Assembly (NCBI GenBank): GCA_029224185.1 | Contig: CM055196.1 | Location: 12,650,009-12,714,008 of the forward strand | Direction of reading: 5' to 3' | Length of the DNA stretch: 64,000 nucleotides | DNA from: Karalla daura | Taxonomy: Eukaryota; Chordata; Actinopteri; Chaetodontiformes; Leiognathidae | Part shown: piece by piece, positions 1 through 12,400 of the stretch | Numbering within the stretch: position 1 is the first letter of the stretch | Layout of the letters: every line of letters starts with the position of its first letter | Translations under genes and position numbers: made by a program | Notes under the pieces: generated by a model | Told to the model about the DNA's origin: nothing | What the model saw: only the letters and a program-made list of their open reading frames with translations | The model's database searches: none

Positions 1-699
1 CAAGAAATGTCTTAATAAGTGCTCCGAATGGTTTGAGTTAATGAAAGAAACTTTCCAGATTCAGTCTCAAAGTGCCTTTCGGCTTCACAGTGCATGAACA
101 TATCCAGTGGAAATCAGCAGAGTTGCAGCTGCTATAGTGACAAACATTTCTAGTAAGCTTTTGATCTCCCAACGCTGGCAACTCATCACCATTCACACCT
201 CTTGAAAACACTTAGAACATACCAAGCATGCACACACACATGGCAATGCACACACAGTCTTAGAAGTATTCCTGAGTCTCCAAGCCACCTTGTTTGTTAA
301 TGTGCTAAACAGAGCTGTGATACCTTTCCTGGGTTACACTGCTGAAGTTGCTGGGCCAGCCACTAGCACTGGAGCTCTATCATGGCATCTCCCATTATTA
401 TTATTATACTTAGAAATGTGAAGATCCGGTTATCTCATTACCACTATCAGTCCTGCAGGTCATAACTCAAAGATGTATGCAACCTGTGAACTGTTTTGGC
501 CAGAACTACTGTGCACTGAAAAGTTACTTGAAAATTGGTCAAGTTAAATATCCATTTTGCACATTAATGTCTCTTGCTAGAGTTTGGTGTGGAATTGCAC
601 TTTATACTTGAAAATGAACCAAAAAACAAGCAAAACAGCATAAAACTGGTTTAACTGAGAAAGTTAATTGAAAGTGGTTGACGCCAGCTGTAACCATAC

Positions 700-717
700 A
701 GCTCTCTCTCTTGCCTG

Positions 718-756
<39 letters not shown>

Positions 757-781
757 TCTGTCTCTCTCTCTCTGTCTCTCG
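700..781. repeat. (CT)n microsatellite
   Basis: Near-continuous CT with occasional CTGT interruptions. Confidence 0.95.
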
Positions 782-2390
782 CTTATAGAGACACACACCC
801 TCAGCACAATGTACGTAAACGGGCTAGAGAATTAGTGACCTCAACAGGCTGACCACGACAGGGACAATTCAGTCTTTAAACCTATTGTTATTGGTTATAA
901 CGCATAGCAAATGGGCTTTCAAAAGGAGAGGGGATTTATCTCACCCTGGAGTCAAGCGGCCGGAGTCGAGTCTCAGGGCAGCACCGTGAGGGTGTTTGGT
1001 TTCAGCTGCCAAATCCTCAGTGCAATGATGTGATGTGGTCTGACTGGAGAAGGAGGAGATGCCATCGCATGCCAACAGGCTGGAGAGGGACGCTAATCCC
1101 ATTCAAGTATCCACTTTTCTCCCTCCTGCTCTCTAACTTCCTTCCTCCCTCGCTCTCCTCACCTTCTTAACATCTGATAGCCCTTACCACTTGCCAGACA
1201 TCCTCCTCCATGTCTCAAATCAATATGATGACAACCACTCACTCTTTAGCTCTTCATCGTCTCCAGTCCCTTTTATCTCATCGTCCTACTATCTTTTCCC
1301 TGCATCTGACAGTCTTAATTTGTTTTTGGCCAAAGATGCACTGATTTCATCACACACACTTTGAGACCAACAGTGTCACCATTGGCTAATTGGATTTCAT
1401 TTGAATACACAGTTTATAAATGGCTTGACAGAAAGGTGTCCCTTTCCCTATAGCTGATCTGCTGTATGAATCAGAGAAATATTTTCCAAATGAGATTACT
1501 GGAGTCAACCTGGCTGCAAAGCCAAGCAAGTATAAAGTTAAGATATGTGACCAATTGGAAAAACAGATTGAAAGGCTAAAGGTCAATGAGGTGTGGCATC
1601 AAACTGCACTGAAAGCCGTATCCATTTCATAGACATGCACACTGTGTGCACCCCGGGGATCTGTGGATGCCTGCAGCAATATGAGACACACACACACCCA
1701 TACACATACACAGATATGCAAAGACACACACTCATACCAAAACACGTACAGTCAGGAATGTGGGCTGTTCTGCTGTTGCATAGGTACACATACACCAAGC
1801 AATATCAACAAAACACTGGAATCCCTAACACAGCAAGGCTCATTCTGGTGCAGACATTCAACTTGATATGCCAATTCATTAAGAACATTAAATTAACTAC
1901 ATAATTTGAAAGCATTGTCTGCGGCACTATGAATCACCCTGTCTCTCTCAACTGTCAGCCAGGTTTCATTTGGATGATGTCAAACACTGTAAGCAGTGAA
2001 GCCACAATTAAATTTGTCCATCAGCGCAGCTCTGATGTTTTAGTCAACATTTTAAAATGATTATATTCAGACCGTATAATTGTGGAGTAATTACTAATTG
2101 AAATGTCGACTCTGTCAACCCTCATCATTTAAATCACAACAGTCAGTGAGAGCTATTATTTCTGTTTGTTTCCCTCTTGGCTCGTTCCTGGCTATAAGGA
2201 TAAGAGGATGAAGGTGGTCCTGCTTAATTATTATAATTTAAATGTATTACTGTTGTCAGAGTAAATTGCATGATGTAGGTGATGAGGTATAAGTAGCGTG
2301 GTGCTAATTTGCAACAGATAACTGTAACACTGAATTTGTGTCCAAGTGGTTTCCCAAGTGATTTTTACACCCCTAGTTCCCATTAGGTGA

Positions 2391-2419
2391 TTATTTATTT
2401 ATTTATTTATTTATTTATA
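2391..2419. repeat. (TTTA)n microsatellite
   Basis: About seven copies of TTTA. Confidence 0.95.
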
Positions 2420-2502
2420 TTGTACACATTAGATAATATCTTGTTCCCGCAAAACTATAATCTTCATCAGATACTTAAGAGTACATAACATGTAGTTGTA
2501 TG

Positions 2503-2520
2503 ATATATACACACACACAC

Positions 2521-2558
<38 letters not shown>

Positions 2559-2560
2559 AT
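2503..2560. repeat. Compound (AC)(AT)(GT) microsatellite
   Basis: AC run, then AT run, then GT run; AC and GT arms are complementary and could form a hairpin. Confidence 0.95.
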
Positions 2561-4269
2561 CAAATATGCATACAGTACGTGTGTAAAAGTGTGGCCTGAT
2601 GCTTTACCAGTCAATCTAATAGGGAATCAATACAATACATTCATCTCAATAAATCCAGGACTTGCTTTTCATGGAATAATAACATAAATTAACCCGTGAC
2701 GTCACCCTTATGAAAATTAAAATTTGATATCTTTGTATGAACAATGTTTGGGATATAACAGGGTTATAGTGTGCGACTGTGTCACTGAATTTAATGTCTT
2801 TCAGTCAAATCATTAGAAAAATTAACTTTTGAGGAATATTTCTCCCTGTACAGTACAGGGAGAGATTTTGTAGGCTAATAATCAAATACTAAAGTAACAC
2901 AAGACACCAGACACTGTAGATTATTTTGAGGAGCATAAAGGTATTTAACATTCTGTCATTTTAATCCTCAATATTTGCGCATCTTAACGTGAACCTCGAG
3001 AGTCAAAGTTAAGCCAACACTGCATGAAAGAATGCTGCTACACAATGTAGGAAAGTGTTAACGTATATCCACTGAAATGCAGTGAACACCTACTGTATAT
3101 ATTTTTACAGAGCTGAATTCATTACACGTACAACCAGAATGGAAAACAAAGGAACCCGAAGCTGTTTGCAAAGGATATTCTGAGAAAATAACGACGACCA
3201 TTTGTGTGCTGATCTACTAAATCGGGCTTGAAATGTGAGCACTTTCTTCACACCCAGGCAAGGAAAATAACTAAAAATCCTGCTTGGCCCACAATGTTCT
3301 GGAAGATTTCAATGTTTACTGAGCTCATTAACCTGCATGACCGAGGTACTCTCTTGTGGTTTTTGGTTTCCAAGCATGGGACCGTCGCATCGGTTGTTCT
3401 TAACCATACGTCCTGCCCTCATTTACAATTTCTCTGAACTCTCACTGGGCCTTCACCTGGAAAGCCAACACATTTATGACCATGACTTACTCCAGTACAG
3501 ATGCATGGAAAACACCAAGGTCACAATGGAAACAAGGAGATAGGACCAATTCTGTGGTTGACATGCAGTAATAGAAAAGTGGATGAGAGATACCAATGTT
3601 ATGTTGTCTACAGGTTGTAAACAAGAAATAACTTAAGTGACACCTGTCCAGAAGCCAGTTGCAGAGCCTCATGCAAGGAACAGTCATAACAATATATACC
3701 ATGTGTGTATGAATACATATACTGATATACCATTTTTCCATATTTATCAATTTATGTAGCTGTTCCATACAGTTTATGGAGTACAGTTGTTATTGACTTC
3801 TTCAAGGATTATGAATTAATTTAGTGAGAGATCCTTGTGTTAATCTGGGAATGATCTCATAGCATTAGTATCAGCAGGTGTGGCAGTATTATAATGAGAG
3901 ACCTCACACTCATGCACACATCCAGTGTTCAGACAGTTTTCTTGTTTGAATGACTGACATTTCCCTGCCACAAGAAGTGACAAATTTGTCACATGTCACA
4001 GGAGGGGAAGACTCAACTCTAAAATTGCAGGCCAGACCAGCCCAGTCACAGACACTGGATTTAGTGAAACAGTACAATTGAATTACCTCTTGTCATATGT
4101 TCACATAAATCCTATTACACTTGACACATGATAACTATCTCATAAGATCACTATCATTGCTTTTGTCAGTATTTTTGATCAAATCTAGTTTTCTGAGGCT
4201 TTCATTCCATAGATACCTGAGCTTCACTGCCTCTTTGTGACAGAAAACCCCAAATAAAATGAACATATC

Positions 4270-4535
4270 ATCAAAGTAGCACGGTGGGTTGGTGAATAGC
4301 ACTGTCACGAACCCTAACCCAAAAAGGTCAGTGTCTTTCTTTGTGAAGTCAGCATGTCTGCATGGGCTTTCTCCAGGTTTTCTGATTTCCTCTCACAGTC
4401 TGGAAAAACGCTTGATCCCTGGTATTTTGGTTTCTCTGTTCAGACTATATTCCCTCCTTTTGTCTTATGTAAGTTGGGACACTGTCAACAATGCAAGGCG
4501 GATCAAAAAGTTTAATGAATGAAAAATATACCAGA
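4270..4535 (+). repeat. Decayed V-SINE-like element
   Basis: Reads like a fish V-SINE. The head is CACGGTGG...GGTGAATAGCACTGTCAC, then comes the conserved core (CATGTCTGCATGGGCTTTCT, then TTTCCTCTCACAGTC). It ends with AT-rich ATGAATGAA. Heavily diverged. Confidence 0.55.
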
Positions 4536-7500
4536 TCGTAACCCCTGTGAAAGCAGATATGAATGGACACACAATGCCGAATGGCACCTGATATCCAGTC
4601 AGTGGTGAGGAACACAGGAACACTGCTTCAGTGCATTTGCCACAGCAAGGAAGCACAACAGGACTTCAGAGGAGATGTCTTATTTACTGGGATTTTCAAA
4701 GACCCAAATGGAAACATCTATCATAGGGTGTGGTTAGGATATTCACCACATCCTGCTTGTCCTGCTGCACATCCAGGAGTGAGGAGAGAGCTTGGATATC
4801 CATAAATCTCACAGGGGGAACACAGGTAGTCATTACTCAGGGGGAACAACTGTTTCTAGCTCATGCACACATACCTCTCTCGCCTTCAAATGCCCCCAGG
4901 TGGCCATCAATACCGCCCAGCCCGACAACTGCTCTACAGCACTTGGCTGTCTCTGCCGGTGCCCAGAGGTTCAGTGTCAACGCCTGACAAACACACACAC
5001 ACACACACATCTGCACAGCTGTTAATACCCTGTAATACACAATCAGAGACACCTTTGTGGTCTGACATCTCAATTCCGCTCATGTCTCATTTTCGTTCTG
5101 CTTTGGTCTTCCTGCCACGGTGTTTGATATCTTGATTATGGCGTTGTGGATGTTTGTTTACATTCTGCGTTATGGGGACAGTGGTTATTGGAAAGCACCT
5201 TTGCTTTAAATGCTTGAACATGGGTAGACTTGCAAAAATCTGACCAAGATATGCGCTCAGACGGTGAGCAAGGACATTCTCTTCATTCATCAGTTGCTTC
5301 AGAGGCATTATTTTGAAGTTTTAGCCTCACTGCAACCCTTTTAAATCAAAAGAGACACTGGAAAGTGCTAATTAATCACACCTAAACTGACCCAGAATAA
5401 CAAGTATTGACAGAAACATCGAGTTCACTAGTGCATCCGAGACAAAAGATGCATAGAGGCATTGCTTTGCTTAGGAGACCGTGTAGGTCATAGCATAGAT
5501 TATTACAGAATAAAATTCCTTTTGGAGGACAACATGGAAATTAAAGTGGCTATGAATTACCATTTTCTACAAGGCTTAAACAGTATAATTAGATTAGACC
5601 AAGCTGTGCCACCTACTGTTGTACTGGGGGGCGCCAGGCCCCATGCACTCTATCTGATCTCAACGTGCCCACCTGGGTCACTGGACACAGAGAAACCCCT
5701 TCAAATGGAGACAGTGGGATGAGGATCACACTGTGCGCATGTGCCTTTGTCTGTGTGTGAGTATCCTGTAAGGTCTCCGCAGGGATCCTGAGTGGACTCA
5801 CTTGCTCATTACACCAATCACATCAAATTAAGCGCTTCCTTCCGTAAAATCTGGTTTCTTCCCCCAAATTCTGTTTCATTCCACGACCCCCTGCTGGTTC
5901 TGTCTGCACGTGTATCGCAGCAAGTCACTTTTACTCATTGGTTCCTCTCCAGCCAAATGTGAAGGTCATGTTAATTCTCGACATGGTCGTGTGCTGCACA
6001 ACCGCCTAATGGACAATGTCTACATTGTGAAGAGCCCCTAAGGAGGAATCATAAAACCTGACAAAGGATCTTTTTATGTGGAAGATACAGCTACGTCAAA
6101 GCATGTGCAGTTGGAAATGTGGTAATCATAAAAAAGTGACCCGCAGGAGTGATTTCTTGTTATATCACTGACTCCTGACTGCTTTTCAACATTGCTAAAC
6201 TCAACTTTCTAAGGCCTCTCACACCAACTATTTCCCCATCAAGCAAAGTTCCCATCACCTCTAAAAAATCTCATTTTGCAATATTTTATTGGAATGTTTT
6301 GTTTTCCCCTCCTCGTTTCCTTCACTCTACACCACCTCAGTGAACAAATTAGTTCATGGCATGTTAGAGGCAGTGAGGGAAATTACTGAGCTGCATAAAA
6401 AGATTAAGTGATATAAACAGTCATTTCTTCTCCAAACAAATATTTTCTGCCACCAAACAAATAAGATTTTGATCAGAATGTGCAAAAGTCTCATTTTTAA
6501 AAGTATATAGAGTAATGGTCTTGAAGTCTGTTCTAGTGCTGTTCCAGTGTCCCTTAACTGTTTCCCTCTTTGGGAAAGATGTAGACTGTTTGTTCTTTGC
6601 TTCGGACTGATAAATAAACTATAGACAAGGAGGAAGTGTTTGAAATATTTATTGTCTTTGTTACAAGAAACATGGAGAAATCACTGTGGAAAGAAACCAA
6701 ATGGGGACCTGAATGTGGTTCATCATATGTAAGTATGTACAGTACAGGCATAGATGACGGGTTAAAATAAAGGTAAAGGTTAACATTATAAAATGTTGTG
6801 TAATGGGGGAGGAGTATGTGTGTATGTGTGACGCCAGCGGAAGAATTAAGAGGCTATTCAGGAGGGTTTTTCATTATCTTTATTTTAGTGTGGCACACAT
6901 TTGTTCCCTGTCTGCAGCAATCTAATTTCAGAGGTCACCACAACGTTTTTATCCAACAGGACTCCCATGACTCTGATAATGACTTTTTCTTAGATCCTTG
7001 TCATGTTGCAGTCAACATGATGCTGTGCATGATGCTATCTTCATTGTTATGTAAGTTGCGGTATTCTACTCAGACCCAGCACACTTGGTTTCGTAATACT
7101 TGCTTCAAATGCTCATTGATGCCTGTGCAGCTTTATCAGTTTATTCTGTAACCTTTAATTTGATCACAGGCTGATGTATTTTGCATGGTTTCTGCTGGAG
7201 ACAACCACTGTTTTTGTGTATCTCTCTCTCACTCACACAGACACACACACACGCACACACACACAGTAGCAAAGAAAAAAGAAAGAAAGGGACCAGCTGG
7301 TCCTGAATCATTCTGACATCTGCATACAGTGTACAGGGACTTGTGTTGCTATATCAGGAGAGGCTCAGCTGAACTAACCCTAACCCATTCTCAACCTGTC
7401 TGCCTGTTTGCTCGAGAGTGCCTGGAAGTGCACGGTTAGACTCGGAGGTTCATAGATTCCCAGGATGTACTGATTTTATCTCTTCACAGAATGGAGGCAA

Positions 7501-7542
7501 GAAATTCAGAGAACAGAGGCTCCCGAGACAAATTTATTTAAA

Positions 7543-7548
7543 TAATTT
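7543..7548 (-). promoter_or_regulatory. Second candidate polyadenylation signal AATAAA
   Basis: Minus strand AATAAA about 530 bases past the stop; the downstream sequence is less GT-rich than at 7780, so this is a weaker alternative. Confidence 0.3.
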
Positions 7549-7764
7549 CTAAAAACCACAACAAAGAAAACAACTATTGAGCCTACAGTACATAGAAGGG
7601 AGGCATTTGTACAAAAATATGTCATTTCGTCAACCAAAACTTACAGTAATGCATGATTATCATTATCGTTATTCATAACAGTAATAAGGCTAAACTGAGC
7701 ATGCTGTATCTCCTGTACATGTTATATAAATATTTACACTCATTCAACATGAATGCATTGTCAT

Positions 7765-8073
7765 CACAACAAGCAAACTTTTATTCAGCCCAACTCTCAC
7801 AATTCAACATTCGGTACATTTAAAAAAATATCATATGACTATGTCTGTTAACCATTGAAAGGCTGTGGTAGAGGTTTCTGCCATTCAGTCTCTGATGTTT
7901 GATGCAAATTATGCTGAATTTACTGACTTCACTCTTAGATTCAAATCAAAGATACAGAGATTTAAAAAAAACACGTTAGCAATCTGATATGACTCAAACA
8001 TGCTTGTCGAAATTGCAAAAGTGCACTTTGTCAGCGCACTCTGTCCAACTGTTGCGTAAAGACAACTTATCCT
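7765..8073 (-). other. sema3d: Probable 3' UTR of the semaphorin gene (nearer poly(A) site)
   Basis: AT-rich sequence between the stop codon and the first good poly(A) signal at 7780-7785. No open frame continues. Usage of the farther signal at 7543-7548 would extend the UTR to roughly 540 bases. Confidence 0.6.
7780..7785 (-). promoter_or_regulatory. Polyadenylation signal AATAAA (preferred)
   Basis: Minus strand AATAAA about 290 bases past the stop codon. It is followed within 15 bases by a TG/T-rich stretch (TTTGCTTGTTGTG), the usual downstream element. Confidence 0.55.
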
Positions 8074-8532
8074 TCACTGCTTTGTGTTCCTCACTACCCT
8101 CCCATGCTTCCCTCTCTCTTCCTCCCTCTCTCTGTGGTGTCTCCTGTTCCTGCTCTTCTTCATTTCCTGGATGTGTTTCCACTTGCCGGCTCCTAGGCCG
8201 CGTCCTCGTGCCCTCGACGGCCTCTTCTCCAGCCACAGTGAATCGCAGTACTCCTCCAGGGAGCTAATGGGAGAACTCATCACCCTCAGGTAGTCTTTGT
8301 ATCGCTGGCGGGCCTCAGCGGCCGAGCGGGCCTCCACCGCAGGCCCCTCGCCGGGGTTTGGCTTCCCGTCCAGTTGACCATGCGTGACGAGCTGCAGCGT
8401 GAGGCGGAGGAGTGCGTAGGTGAAGTGCTCGTTCTCCTGAGCCACGCAAGTGTACACACCAGCATCCGAGGCATGGAGGGAGCGAATCAGGAGGCCTCGG
8501 TCTGTGTGCATAACCCGGTCATCTAGACGGAC
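8074..8532 (-). CDS. sema3d: sema3d exon 18: second half of Ig domain, basic tail and stop
   Basis: 459 bases with stop, residues 654-805. The acceptor is CTCCAAG|GTCCG. It starts VRLDDRVMHTDRGLLIRSL, with Ig cysteine 682 in GVYTC. Next come a low-conservation linker rich in Glu, Ala and Arg, then RYKDYLRVMSSP and EEYCDSLW with the interchain cysteine 749. It ends in a basic tail with KWKHIQEMKK and RNRRHH. The GC content is higher than in the introns. The tail after RNRRHH is rich in Arg/Glu and longer than in human SEMA3D. Confidence 0.97.
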   Translation of the reverse strand, partial: VRLDDRVMHTDRGLLIRSLHASDAGVYTCVAQENEHFTYALLRLTLQLVTHGQLDGKPNPGEGPAVEARSAAEARQRYKDYLRVMSSPISSLEEYCDSLWLEKRPSRARGRGLGAGKWKHIQEMKKSRNRRHHREREEERGKHGRVVRNTKQ

Positions 8533-9402
8533 CTTGGAGATAAAACAAACATCAAGGCTTCAGTGCAGAAGACGTACAGTAATTGTGTCAATCAAGCAAC
8601 ACAGCTAAAGTCATCCCACCTTGAGATGTACTGCAAGGCAACTTGTGTGCATTTACTCAAGCATGGAAGTAAATGAACTGGGAAGTTTGGTCAAATTTTG
8701 GGTGAAATCTCAGTGTATGCACTCCTGATTCTCTCTTAATGTTCCTCCTTTGATTCTGGCTCAAACATCTACGGCTGGATTTCTAGATGCTCTCTTGCTC
8801 TATCACTCCAGTTGCCATTTAGTTTGGGGAAAAGATGCGATACTCCATTGTTTGGCAAGTAAAATAAGCTTGTGATTGTTCACATGAGTAGTAGGCTAGT
8901 CGACTAATCAGAATACAGCCTACATGTGGTTGCCAGAAAAGCATGAAAGGGTCTCAGGTATGTGCAGAAATGCACCATAATATTCCCACATCTAAACACA
9001 GGATTGTAAAACAGTTTGTAAAATAATATTGAAACTTTGAAAATTTCACAGCTTCTGATCTAGTACCACAGAACAAGGATAAATTCTCCATCCAACTATT
9101 CTAGGTCACCTTGAAACTGAGATTCAAAGAAAGAAATTCTGTCTCTGGCCCAACAATCAATCACAATGACACAGGCTTGATGTTCCCCACCCTGTTTACA
9201 CTCATACATTTTCACGCCTGATTTGTATCCAAGGTGCAATGAACATGGTAATGACCCCTGAAACAGGAAACATATTGAACTAGGTGTGGCAAGTATCTTT
9301 CACAGTGTGTGTGTGTGTGTATGTATGTGGGGGGTCATTATGGGGTGTGGAGAGATCTGTAAATGCGTGTCAGCCATAAGCAAAGACAAAAGGAGATATT
9401 TT

Positions 9403-9452
<50 letters not shown>

Positions 9453-12400
9453 CGCTGTGTGTGGGAGAGTGCATGTGCATGTCGTTAGGGTGTGAGGCTA
9501 AGTGCTGATGTTTGTGGTCCACTCTTTTCATTTAGCATCCACTGTGATTCATCAGGTGCCATGGCTGCTGTCACGTCCTAAAACAACACAGCTGTGTCCA
9601 GAGGACAGAGCATGAACACAAGTGTGTGTGTGTGTGTGTCCAGCGTGTGTCTGTGCATGTGTGGATGCTTCAAAAGCATACCTCCCACAGGCCTGCTCCG
9701 ACCCCCCAGAGGTGCAACTGATAAGAGGGCTGCAGAAAATGGCCAGGCGCTAACTTCATGTAGAAAACCACTATTTCCCATTGATTGCATGTAGGTAGTT
9801 CCACATCCCTTTGCATATGAATCTGTGTGTGGGTGTGTGCCTGTGCATATTTGTGCACACATGTTCTCACATGTGTGTCTATACAACTCTGTGGTGGTTT
9901 CTCAGGCCTGACACTGATGATGTGTTGTCCAGCCTGAGGCAGACTCACAGACCTCAGTGGCTGTTTGGACCTTGACCCTCACCCACATTAGACTTCCTAG
10001 TCTGTCTCCTCTCACGTTACTGTGCCCCCAAACACTTGACTGACTTGACAAAACACATGAGATATTTATTAAAAGTGCAAAATGTCGCTTTTTGAAATTC
10101 TCTGCTCAGACGTTGGGATGTCTTAAAATTGGCCACTCGTTTGTGTTCCTTTGAAGCCACCACCCACCACCATTTAAGATCAAGGCATCTGTGACTAAAT
10201 GACAATGCCAGACGCTTACATACACCCAGATGGTCTGTTAGTATTTGCCTACCTGTGTATGTAAACATCTCTATGTGCATGTGTTCACAGAAACAAAGCT
10301 TTCAGGCATATTGTTGGACATTCTAGGTCTGGAGTGCCACTTACAACATATTTGCGTTTGTGACAAACATTCATGCAAGTGGATCAAAGTATTGAAATAC
10401 ACCTCAAAATAAATCCCAGAACTTCCCATTTGTACGGGAAGGCTGTGCTTTGTTCTTATAAACACCATAGATGAACCTCAGCATCATTCATGCTTTTCTT
10501 ATTACAAATTTTCTAATGGGCCAGCATTCCAAGCTCCGGGAGGTGAATACGCACACACAGACCCTGCCACACACACAAACATGCTGTGAGCAAGACAGAG
10601 GAATCTCTTCCAGCTCACATCTTTCATAGCCGACCTTTACGAGGATATGAGAGGAAGGGAGCGAGTGCATGATGAGAGGAGGCACTGGGGCAGGCTGCAG
10701 GTGCTGTGAGCAGCTGGTCGAGGACGCCTTCATCAAAACCCACAAGGAGGCAGAAAGTGTGGAGAGAGGCGCAGACGGGAAGAGACTTTGGGAGATGGTC
10801 AACAGGAAAAGCACGAGCAAACAAAGTTAGACGGAGCACAGAGCACGAAGCGAGGGATTTGGCGAAGAGAGATTTAAGTGGAGCTGATGAAGGAGGCTTA
10901 GGGACGGAAGAGAAAAAGAGATGACAGACATAAGGAAGCAGAGCAGGAGGAAAAGCACACAGAGTGAGAGGTTGAAACGAGCCTGACACTTCACACGTCA
11001 CCTGCTCCCACAGTGCAGCTGTGAGAGCAGGCAAACTAAACTTGTCGAACACGAGGGAAACCCTGCGTCATCCAGTTTCTCTCAATATAGACGTGTTAGC
11101 AAGACCGTCGCCAAAAGACTATAACTGGAATATTTAACATGTGAACACGTGATAACCGATCTCCTCCACCACCTGAGAGTGAGTTTCTTTGACCCGCAGT
11201 TGACAGGGTTCACTTGAACCTCTTTACTTTGGGTTTCAGGAATTCAGCCAAGAAAACAATCAATCATGGGCCTTTTTTTTCTCGAAAATATTAACCCTTG
11301 TGAAAAAGAAGAATTTCCATCATAACTAAATGCATGTTGCCTGTCAGCACAATTACTAGGAAGTGTATTCAAGTATTGGACTCAGAGTCTACCCAGGAGC
11401 GAGAAAATATGTCTCGCTGCTTCCTTCTTGAAAGCAGTGTTTGTAGTCTGACATGCTAATTACATGTTAATTCATCGCCCTATTAGCTGAAATGACCAAA
11501 GCTGTGTAGTTATTTGACAGTCCAAGCGGTTGTGCAGCAGTTTCTGTTTGTCTTGGCTACTTCATGTCTACAGAGATGTCCACCGGCTGCCAAAGGCTGC
11601 TGAACTGCTGAAGTTGTGTTTTCTTAGTTAAATATCCCGGTTTGTTTTCAGTGCAATGTTTAAATCTCCATGAACCATCCACTTTGTTATTAGTTTTGTC
11701 ATTATCAGGACTTGAATCAAACAATTAACATCATTTTAGATTTTTTTTTAGATTTTTTTTAAACCATTACTGTTAAATAAACTTTAGTTTGCCAGTTAGT
11801 CCAGGTGGTGGATCTCTCTACCACTTCTGCTCTGGCAAAGACCACAGTGCGATTAAGTTTCCATCACCTGGGGATGTTTATGTTCATATGTCTATTACAA
11901 ACACGGCTGAGCATGCTCTTGATCCATCATATTCTACAGATTCAGCTTTATTTGTTTACCTTCTGCATCTCTCACATAACAATCCCAAGAGAGGAAGAAC
12001 TCCTGCATTCACTCCTTCATCACTTAGTCTAGAGTACAATAGGTCACATATCATTGCATGCCTAGACACACAAACACAGAAAACACCCCATTGTGTTCAT
12101 TACCCCAAAACACATGGCTGTCCCCAGGGAGCTCTCTGTTATGATTTCTGCTGTAGGGGACCATAAAGCAGCGCACGCATGCACGCACACACACAGGGAA
12201 ACACAGGCCTTTCTGCCTATAAAGGACCACATGGGTCTTTAGTGACCTCTGCACCTGTCAGGGTGTTTACATTCACCCCCCAGAGGGCGAGAGCAGACAG
12301 GGGACCGGTCGTGGGAGTAAGTGAGTGGAGTGGGGATTGGGGTGAGTGGCTAGCAGGCCACTCGCCGTGGGTAGAGGAAGATTTGTTTGTTGGTACAGGG

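Larger units (their letters stand above)
1..7540. other. Intergenic region downstream of the semaphorin gene
   Basis: No gene recognised. Open frames are short and look random or come from simple repeats. It holds a (CT)n array at 700-781, a TTTA array at 2391-2419, a mixed AC/AT/GT array at 2503-2560, small CA runs at 4988-5010 and 7228-7266, a perfect palindrome at 2842-2862 and a decayed SINE at about 4270-4535. Confidence 0.7.

Noticed and set aside
4300..4325. CCCTAACCC near 4310 and 7374 as telomeric repeats
   Set aside because: Only one to two units each; expected by chance or from SINE decay.
7989..8267. Plus-strand open frame with Ser/Leu-rich sequence
   Set aside because: Antisense shadow of the basic C-terminal tail exon.
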